DNA from: ZC4RG30 sp964456255
GTDB lineage: Bacteria; Pseudomonadota; Gammaproteobacteria; Steroidobacterales; Steroidobacteraceae
Assembly (NCBI GenBank): GCA_964456255.1
Contig: CAYWDZ010000006.1
Coordinates: 1-31,598, forward strand
Length of the DNA stretch: 31,598 nt
Reading direction: 5' to 3'
Part shown: positions 23,206-29,150 of the stretch, piece after piece
Layout: each line of letters begins with the position of its first letter
How positions within the stretch are numbered: position 1 is the first letter of the stretch
The notes under the pieces: model-generated
Told to the model about the DNA's origin: nothing
Seen by the model: only the letters and a program-made list of their open reading frames with translations
Databases searched by the model: none
Translations under genes and position numbers: made by a program

Positions 23206-24576
23206 GTGAAGGCGGGCGCCGCAATACTGATCGCGCTGGCCTGCTGCGGCTGCAGCCACCAGGAAGAGGTGCACAGCGTTGGTCGCGGCTGGCCCGTCAC
23301 CGTGACCGAAGCCCGCAACGTGAGCGGCGGCATGGAAGGCGCTGGCGAGCAGGCCTCGTGGGATGGTCCGCCGGCTGGCGTCACGCCGCTGCCGGTGGAC
23401 CTGTTCACCACGAAGGACTTCTACCAGGACGAGGCGGCGTGGCTGGATCCACGCTACTTCCGCTGCAACAGTCCCGCGACGCTGCAGGCCATGTGGGGCG
23501 CCGACTCGCTGACCTCACGCCGGATGATCGGCGAGGCACCACCGCAAAGTGCCTCGTGGGGTCACTGCGAAATCGACTATCCGCGGGAAGCCATTGTCTC
23601 GCCCTACCCGTTCAGGACTGCGCGGGAACACTACGAAGCGCTGCTCGCAGAAGCCCGTGCACATGGCGGCCCGACGATCCATACAGGCGAGAACCCGCCG
23701 CCTGACTGGAATGGCCGTTACAGCCGCGCGATCTCGCTGCAGTTCATGGCCCAGCGCGACGGCAAGCCCTGGGAGGCACCGCCCGCCTGGCTGGCCGGAC
23801 CACCGCAATGGTTCTTCGCGGCCATCAGCCAGACCTCGACCATCCTGTCGCTGCTGACGCCCGAGTACCAGCGGCGCACGGTGCAGATGCACTACCACCA
23901 GTCTGTCGACAACGCGCCACTGTGGCCGGCGCAGTTCTGCTGGCCGGACGGCTTCATGCGCCTGTTCTCGCGCCAGGCGCACCTCGCCATGGATTTCGTG
24001 ACCACACCCGAGCGCGTGCAGCTCATGGCCAGCAGCGCGGACAACTTCATCCGGCACTTCAACATCGGGCGCAGCTTCGACCTGACCGGCAAGGTGCCCC
24101 GACTGGGCGCGGATGTGCCGCGCTGGTTCGGCGAGAGCATCGGGTTCTGGGACCACGACCGGCTGATCACCTGGACCTCCAATGTTGTTCCGTGGATCAC
24201 TCACGGCCTGTTCGAGTTCTCGGGCGAGCTGCAGACCATCGAGGTCTTCTCGCCGCGACTGGCTCCCGACGGCACGCTCGCTGGCATCGAGCACGAGATC
24301 GTGCTTTACGATCCCGAAGCCTTCGTGCAACCGCTCAGGATGGTCCAGGTGCACATCAGGACGGGCAACCTGAATGAGGTTGCTCCATTCATCTACGCGC
24401 GCTGCATGCAGACCATCTTCCCCATCGACGGGCGCCCGCAGCCGGTGAGCCCCGGCGCCACCATCCGGTACACGGTGCCCGATATCTATGGCCGTCCATG
24501 GGCCGATATCTGGCAGCAATACCTGGAGAAGGGCATGAAGCGTCCCGAGGATACCGGGCTGTTCGAGTTCCAGTAG
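23206..24576 (+). CDS. Lipoprotein of unassigned family, paralogue of 20818-22224
   Basis: A 456-residue protein starting at GTG 23206, nine bases after the esterase stop. There is no good ribosome binding site, so translation may be coupled. The N-terminus AILIALACCGC is a lipoprotein signal; C16 (after Gly) is the likely lipidated cysteine, with C13 and C14 less likely. The whole protein aligns with the minus-strand lipoprotein: same motif order, a shared PFRTAREHYEALLAEAR, and a shared PRLGADVPRW. Similarity is strongest in the second half. No fold is recognised. Together with the esterase it may form an outer-envelope binding or degrading unit. Confidence 0.83.
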   Translation: MKAGAAILIALACCGCSHQEEVHSVGRGWPVTVTEARNVSGGMEGAGEQASWDGPPAGVTPLPVDLFTTKDFYQDEAAWLDPRYFRCNSPATLQAMWGADSLTSRRMIGEAPPQSASWGHCEIDYPREAIVSPYPFRTAREHYEALLAEARAHGGPTIHTGENPPPDWNGRYSRAISLQFMAQRDGKPWEAPPAWLAGPPQWFFAAISQTSTILSLLTPEYQRRTVQMHYHQSVDNAPLWPAQFCWPDGFMRLFSRQAHLAMDFVTTPERVQLMASSADNFIRHFNIGRSFDLTGKVPRLGADVPRWFGESIGFWDHDRLITWTSNVVPWITHGLFEFSGELQTIEVFSPRLAPDGTLAGIEHEIVLYDPEAFVQPLRMVQVHIRTGNLNEVAPFIYARCMQTIFPIDGRPQPVSPGATIRYTVPDIYGRPWADIWQQYLEKGMKRPEDTGLFEFQ

Positions 24577-24588
24577 CCGCAAGGCGGC
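24576..24588. terminator. Small hairpin between convergent genes
   Basis: GCCGC (24576-24580) and GCGGC (24584-24588) form a 5-bp stem with a 3-base loop in the 18-bp gap between the lipoprotein and the convergent RnfD-like gene. The first base is the last base of the lipoprotein stop codon. Weak; listed because nothing else could terminate either transcript here. Confidence 0.3.
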
Positions 24589-24594
24589 GGACGC

Positions 24595-25452
24595 TTATCG
24601 GGCGACAGTGCGCGCGGTACCTGCAAAAGGGGTGATGGCCCGCAGGAAGGCCGCAACCTTCTGCGCAAATGTGCCTGTGGACTGGCGCTGCACCCGCCGC
24701 CACGCCTCCCAGAGGTTGCCGGCCAGAACTCCCGCCAGCAGGAAGTAGACGACCCCGAATTGCTCGAACACGACGAAGCTGGTCGCGGCGGTGATGATGC
24801 CGAAGATCCATTGCCCCCGGTACCTGGAGGGCGACGTTGGGGGATCGGTCAGGATGACGAAGGAGAAGTACAGCACCGCATCGATGTCCGGCGAGCGGAA
24901 GATCTCCGCGACCGTGCGCGGATCGCCCAGAAATGCGGCGGCCGTGAACAGGCAGAAATACGTGCCGAGAAACGACAGCACCAGCGGAGCCTTGTTGACG
25001 CGGCTGGTGATGTAAATGCCGCCGGCCAGCAGAACCGCCCGCAACCACAGCGGCGAGACTTCCGGGAGCGCGCCCCACCAGCTCTGCCCCATCGGCAGCA
25101 GGTGGAACATCAACACCAGCGCCAGCGCTGCGGGGTTGAACACGTTTGCCTGGTGGGTACGCAGCACGTACTTGCCGAGCACCGCGACCACTGCCGTGGC
25201 GGTGGGCACATACCAGGGTTCCTGCGCACGCACCACCATCGCCACGATCATTGCCGTCAGCACGGCCCCGCTCGGATACTCCCAACGCGACTTGCGCACG
25301 CGCAGGATGAGCAGGTCCAGCGTGCCCGCAGCAAGCACCGCCGCACCCATGTTGAGCGCCACGACGGCAGCGCCCTCACCAGGCGCCGCGATGACGGTCA
25401 GCACCACCAGCAGAATCGTCAACAGGCCCTTGGGCGTACGGAAGAACGCCAT
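24595..25452 (-). CDS. RnfD/NqrB-like membrane protein
   Basis: A 285-residue polytopic protein with about eight to ten membrane segments. It belongs to the NqrB/RnfD/RnfE family by motifs such as ANVFNPAALALVLMFHLLP, SFLGTYFCLFTAAAFLGDP and YFSFVILTDPPTSPSRYRG. In Rnf and Nqr complexes this subunit carries flavin and takes part in ion-coupled electron transfer. Here no other Rnf subunit is present, and I see no S-G-A-T motif for covalent FMN, so it may be a membrane electron conduit serving the flavoprotein encoded upstream. It starts at ATG 25452, four bases after the ApbE stop; a GTG directly before it is an alternative. Last gene of the cassette. Confidence 0.85.
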   Translation of the reverse strand: MAFFRTPKGLLTILLVVLTVIAAPGEGAAVVALNMGAAVLAAGTLDLLILRVRKSRWEYPSGAVLTAMIVAMVVRAQEPWYVPTATAVVAVLGKYVLRTHQANVFNPAALALVLMFHLLPMGQSWWGALPEVSPLWLRAVLLAGGIYITSRVNKAPLVLSFLGTYFCLFTAAAFLGDPRTVAEIFRSPDIDAVLYFSFVILTDPPTSPSRYRGQWIFGIITAATSFVVFEQFGVVYFLLAGVLAGNLWEAWRRVQRQSTGTFAQKVAAFLRAITPFAGTARTVAR

Positions 25453-25456
25453 CACC

Positions 25457-26302
25457 TTACGCACGGCCGCCGCTCCTGGTGCGATGGCAGGTGAGGTCCT
25501 GCATGACGATGAGCCCTTCCACACCCATGCGCTCCAGCAGTGCGATGCCGGCAGCCGGGCCCAGCACAAATGCCGCAGTGGCCAGCGCATCGGCAAGCAT
25601 CGTGCTTGGCGCAACGACGGTGGCACTGGCCACGGCGAGCGCTGCCTCGCCGTTGCGCGCGTCCAGAATGTGCGGTCCGCGTTCGTAGGTGCCGGAGGTG
25701 CACACAGCCCGATCGGAAACCTGGATGCGATCGATCAGTTCGCCGCTGCTGTAGGGGTGCCGCACGCCGGCGCACCAGGCTTCGCCGCGCCGATTGCATC
25801 CACCGAGGAACAGGTCACCACCGGCGTCGATCGCGAAGTTGCGCAACGGCTGCAACTCGCGCGCGGCGGCATCCACTGCCAGCCCCTTGGCCACCGCGCC
25901 CAGATCCAGAGTGAGTGGACGCCGCAGCAGGATGGTGCGCTGCTGCACATCGATCTGCACGTCGCGAAAGCTGACGTCGTCACACCCGGGTGCGTCGCTG
26001 GCTTCGTGCGTGCGGTAGTGCCGGTTGAAGCCGCGCGCGGCCATGCGGCCGCCTACCGTGGGATCGAATGCACCGCCGGTTTCCTCGGCGACCAGCAAGG
26101 CGAAGCGCACCGCCTCGAACAGCGTCGGGCTTGCCTCGGTCGGCACGCCCACTGGCAGCTGGCGCAACTCGCTGGCCACGTCAAAGCGGGAGCAATGTTC
26201 CTCGACATGCCGGAACCACCCGAATGCACGCTCCACGACCTGCTCGGGTGCATCCACTTCGATGGAGACGACGGTCCCCATGTGGGTTTCGGCGCGGATC
26301 AC
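25457..26302 (-). CDS. apbE: ApbE-type FAD:protein FMN transferase
   Basis: A 281-residue protein with all family motifs: MGTVVSIEV at the start, GGAFDPTVG, LTLDLGAVAKGLAVD, FAIDAGGDLFLGG, HILDARNG and the metal-binding region ADALATAAFVLG. It transfers FMN from FAD onto a Thr or Ser of a target motif, Dxx(S/T)(G/S)A(T/S). The obvious target is the FMN-binding protein encoded just upstream, whose stop overlaps this GTG start by four bases (GTGA). Unlike most ApbE proteins it has no signal peptide or lipobox: the catalytic domain begins within ten residues of the start. So it looks cytoplasmic, which is odd if the target domain is outside. Confidence 0.92.
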   Translation of the reverse strand: MIRAETHMGTVVSIEVDAPEQVVERAFGWFRHVEEHCSRFDVASELRQLPVGVPTEASPTLFEAVRFALLVAEETGGAFDPTVGGRMAARGFNRHYRTHEASDAPGCDDVSFRDVQIDVQQRTILLRRPLTLDLGAVAKGLAVDAAARELQPLRNFAIDAGGDLFLGGCNRRGEAWCAGVRHPYSSGELIDRIQVSDRAVCTSGTYERGPHILDARNGEAALAVASATVVAPSTMLADALATAAFVLGPAAGIALLERMGVEGLIVMQDLTCHRTRSGGRA

Positions 26303-27030
26303 TGGGGTGTCGCGGGGTCGGCGGGCGGCTCGACCAGGGCATGCGCGAGCGCAGTCAGCAGGCCGTAGTAGTAGGCATCGGCACTTTCGGTCGCACGCGA
26401 CACGCGATCCACATCCGGACTCTGCCGTTCGACCGGCTGGTGGATGATCGTGCTGATCACGTCACACGGGTAGCGCGTCTCGCAGGACGCGATGCCGGCC
26501 TCGACGATGCGCCCGTTCTGGATGACGACCTGGGCCTTGATATCGCCATGCCGCGACGTGCCCCAGCCTGTGTAGGTGCCGTCCCGCCAGTTTCCCGCCG
26601 GCTTTGGTGCTGCATCGGGTAAGGGTTCGACGACAGATTCCGCCTCGCCAGCAGCATCGCCCGCCGTGGCCACCACGTCCGGCACGGCCACTGCCGTGCC
26701 CGGCACTTGCATTGCGACAACCGGCGGCGGTGGCGGTGGCGGTGGCGGTGCCGGCACGTGGGAAGGCTGCGTCTCGACCTTTGCTGCGGGCACGGCGGTC
26801 GGGGCCACCACGGCCGGAGCCGGTGCTTCTGGCGCGAGGACGGCCGGGGCCGCCGCGATGATTGGCGCTGGTGCTGGCAGCAACGGCCTGCGTTCCTGCG
26901 CCTGCGCTTCCATGCGCCGCGCCTCGTCGCGCGTGCGCCAGTAGCCGGCAGCGTAGACAGTCAGTACCGCCGCGCAGCTTGCAGCCACCAGGTCATTGGA
27001 GACCTTGCCCTTTCCGCCCTTTCTGACCAC
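26299..27030 (-). CDS. Membrane-anchored FMN-binding protein
   Basis: A 243-residue protein. A basic N-terminus (MVRKGGKGKV) precedes one membrane segment (about 13-30). A long Ala/Pro/Val-rich linker (about 50-145) contains nine consecutive prolines (95-103). The C-terminal FMN-binding domain (about 147-232) has DGTYTGWGTSRHGDI, QNGRIVEAGI and TRYPCDVI. The flavinylation site is D208-R-V-S211-R212-A-T214, where the family usually has S-G-A-T; T214 would carry FMN. The basic residues suggest N-in and domain outside, although positive charges also follow the segment. The start is a GTG at 27030, chosen because longer starts run into the lectin-like gene. It is the first gene of the ApbE/RnfD-like cassette. 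Confidence 0.82.
   Translation of the reverse strand: MVRKGGKGKVSNDLVAASCAAVLTVYAAGYWRTRDEARRMEAQAQERRPLLPAPAPIIAAAPAVLAPEAPAPAVVAPTAVPAAKVETQPSHVPAPPPPPPPPPVVAMQVPGTAVAVPDVVATAGDAAGEAESVVEPLPDAAPKPAGNWRDGTYTGWGTSRHGDIKAQVVIQNGRIVEAGIASCETRYPCDVISTIIHQPVERQSPDVDRVSRATESADAYYYGLLTALAHALVEPPADPATPQ
26723..26750. repeat. GGCGGT tandem repeat encoding the proline run
   Basis: About nine in-frame triplets of GGC/GGT encode, on the minus strand, the run of nine prolines in the linker of the FMN-binding protein. Because units are multiples of three bases, copy-number changes would alter linker length without a frameshift. Confidence 0.7.
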
Positions 27031-27070
27031 GCATCTGTCCCGACCGCGACCTATCTCGGCCGGGCACCGG

Positions 27071-27805
27071 TCAGTCGATGGCGAAGCAGTAGAACTGGCC
27101 TGCGCCGCCGGTCGACGCGAGCCCCTCGGGGCTGCAACCGCGCGAGGGATGCGCCGCATTCCATGACTTGGCATTGGGCGTGAAGCCATTGCGGTCAATG
27201 TGCCCGTTCATGGTGCTCAGCTGCGGGTCGGCACTGGTGTAGTTGTTGCAGGTCATGTTCGGCGGCAGTGGCAATGTGGGCGTACCGGCGCGTCCGGCCG
27301 CCACCTGCGGAGCCGCGAGCGTGCCGTCCGCTTCCGATCCGGTAATGGCATCGTGGATGTTCTTCTGGCCCTCATCGCCATAGCCCGGATTGATCTCGCC
27401 TTTTTCAGTGAGATTCGTCTGCTTGGTCATCTTGGGGTTGTCGCTGTGCAGCTCGGCCACGCTGGCGGCGATTTCCACGCCTTTGGCATTGAACCAGGGA
27501 CCCTTGCCGATGCGGTCACGTGCGTTGACCTGCGGCTGGCCATCCATGGGCGCAAGCGACAGATAGGCGCGCCAGGTCCGCGCCGGCGCACCTGCCGCCT
27601 TGGCCAGTGTGGCGCAATAGGCGTCGGCGCCCTTGATGCCGCCCAGATCGCCTCCCTTGCCGGGATTCGAGCTGGTGACGAAGAAAGTCATCCTGGCCGG
27701 GTTCAGTGCCTGCGCTTGCGCGGGCGCGGCTGTCAGGCAGATCGCCGTGCCCAACGCGGCCAGCACGAGAGTGGAGCGCAGCAGACGACAAGCATGTGTG
27801 TTCAA
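27071..27805 (-). CDS. Secreted DUF1554/C-type-lectin-like protein
   Basis: A 244-residue protein that starts at TTG (27805-27803), five bases after a strong AGGAGG. No ATG or GTG gives the signal peptide (about 1-32, ending APAQAQA). The mature part has MTFFVTSSNPGKGGDLGGIKGADAYC, seen here in pieces: FFVTSSNPGKGGDLGG and GADAYC, then WRAYLS, ARDRIGKGPWFNAKG, VAELHSD and a C-terminal QFYCFAID. This matches secreted proteins with the DUF1554 or C-type-lectin/endostatin-like fold. Several cysteines probably form disulfides. Function unknown; possibly cell-surface binding. It ends 40 bp before the FMN-binding gene, so it could be the first gene of that operon. Confidence 0.75.
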   Translation of the reverse strand: MNTHACRLLRSTLVLAALGTAICLTAAPAQAQALNPARMTFFVTSSNPGKGGDLGGIKGADAYCATLAKAAGAPARTWRAYLSLAPMDGQPQVNARDRIGKGPWFNAKGVEIAASVAELHSDNPKMTKQTNLTEKGEINPGYGDEGQKNIHDAITGSEADGTLAAPQVAAGRAGTPTLPLPPNMTCNNYTSADPQLSTMNGHIDRNGFTPNAKSWNAAHPSRGCSPEGLASTGGAGQFYCFAID

Positions 27806-28061
27806 GCAGACCTCCTGTGGAGTGTTGCAACCGCCGGGCGAAGGGGCCGAGTGTAGGCAGCCATTGTGCAAAAAATGCGTGCAAGCTTGTGCAGCGGCCG
27901 GGCCGCCCGGCGGGATGTGGCAATGCAACCTGTGGCATGGGGGTGCCCGGTTCGGCGCGACTTCACGCCGCCCGCCCGCAGGATACCCTCCGGGTCCCGC
28001 TGTTGCGGGAGCTGTGCAATGATGGCGATTGTAAAAGCCCATACAAAGAAGGGGTCCGGTC
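27806..28061. other. Divergent intergenic region without a gene
   Basis: This is the longest non-coding gap (256 bp) and lies between the divergent lectin-like and aldolase genes. It must hold both promoters, but I find no convincing -35/-10 pair. Two TTGTGCA copies, 27864-27870 and 27887-27893, are 23 bp apart, with the palindrome CAAGCTTG at 27882-27889 between and partly over them; they could be a regulator site. GAAGGGG at 28048-28054 is the ribosome binding site of the aldolase. Confidence 0.4.
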
Positions 28062-29129
28062 ATGCGCATCATGCGTCTCGCCATCGCCGTCAGTGTCACG
28101 CTCTGCCTGGTTGTCGCAGCGCAGGCACAGCAAGGTCCGCAACCGCCGGGCGCACGCGGCGCGCGGACGGGTGGCGCACCGAGGGAGCTGATCGGCGGTA
28201 CCGGCGATGTGGCCATGACCCCGCTGGATGCACGGGGCTGGGGCTGGCAGGTCAAGGCCTCGATCAGCCAGAAAACCCCGCGTCCTTTCTACAACCGGGC
28301 GAAGGAACTGCTGTTCCAGGACAAGCAGGTCACCGGCTACACGATCTCCAGCTTCAACCCGGACCTGTACTGCGAAGTGCGCAAGCACTTCGATTACGTG
28401 TGGTTCGAGATGCAGCACAGCACCATGTCCTGGGACGAGGTCAAGCGCATGATGCTGACCTGCCCCGGCGTGGATGGCGCCGCACCGATGATCCGCATGC
28501 CTGACGCGCTCGAGGCGAGCATGCAGAAGGCCACCGATATTGGCGCCGTGGGCATCATCGTTCCCACCGTGGACGATGCGCTCGAGGCACGGGACGCGGC
28601 GCGATTCTCGCGCTATCCGCCCACCGGCCGGCGCAGCTCCGGCGGCGGCTCGTTCGGGCAGGTATGGCCCGGGGTCAACTACCGCGAGACGATCAACGAC
28701 AACATGCTGGTGGTGGTGATGATCGAGACGCTCGAAGGCGTGGCCAACGCCGAAGAAATCGTGGCCACGGCCGGCGTCGACGCGGTCATCTTCGGCAACA
28801 ACGATCTGTCGGCCTTCTCCGGGTGGTCGCAGAATGATCCGCGCTACCAGGATGCGCTGATCAAGGTGCGCAATGCAGCCAACAAGTTCGGCAAGTACTA
28901 CGGCAACGCCGGGCAGCAGTACCTGAGTGGCTATGTCGTCAGCGCGGATACACGTTTCGTGCAGGACGGTCCGGCGCGCGATGGCTGGCAGCGTCCGGGG
29001 CGTGGTGGTGGGCCGGCCCGCGGTGCGGGGCCTGCAGCAGCTCCCGGCGCTCGCGGCCCCATCGAGACGCACGAAGAGCCGGAGCCGGTCATCGGCCTGC
29101 CAGGCGGCGCGCCAGCTCGCGGCCGATAG
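28062..29129 (+). CDS. Exported HpcH/HpaI-family aldolase-like protein
   Basis: A 355-residue protein with a signal peptide (about 1-22, ending VVAAQAQ) and a Gly/Arg/Pro-rich linker. An HpcH/HpaI aldolase barrel follows (about 65-300). Family residues are present: FEMQH with H119, R145 in PMIRMP, the YPPTGRR loop (185-191), and the metal ligands E222 (MIETLEG) and D248 (GNNDLSAFSG). The C-terminal 55 residues are low-complexity Gly/Pro/Ala/Arg. Known members split or join 2-keto acids with pyruvate or acetyl-CoA partners in the cytoplasm, so an exported copy is unusual and its substrate is unknown. The ATG at 28062 has AAGGGG seven bases upstream. The PQQ dehydrogenase follows after 21 bp, probably one operon. 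Confidence 0.87.
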   Translation: MRIMRLAIAVSVTLCLVVAAQAQQGPQPPGARGARTGGAPRELIGGTGDVAMTPLDARGWGWQVKASISQKTPRPFYNRAKELLFQDKQVTGYTISSFNPDLYCEVRKHFDYVWFEMQHSTMSWDEVKRMMLTCPGVDGAAPMIRMPDALEASMQKATDIGAVGIIVPTVDDALEARDAARFSRYPPTGRRSSGGGSFGQVWPGVNYRETINDNMLVVVMIETLEGVANAEEIVATAGVDAVIFGNNDLSAFSGWSQNDPRYQDALIKVRNAANKFGKYYGNAGQQYLSGYVVSADTRFVQDGPARDGWQRPGRGGGPARGAGPAAAPGARGPIETHEEPEPVIGLPGGAPARGR

Positions 29130-29150
29130 ACCTTGGGACACGGCAGTCCG

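Noticed and set aside
26723..26750. GGCGGT tandem repeat as a CRISPR or mobile-element end
   Set aside because: It is an in-frame proline-coding microsatellite with no spacers, no terminal repeats and no transposase nearby.
26299..27198. A longer FMN-binding protein starting at 27198
   Set aside because: The extra 56 residues overlap the end of the lectin-like gene and are low-complexity Arg/Pro/Ser, while GTG 27030 starts just before the membrane segment.
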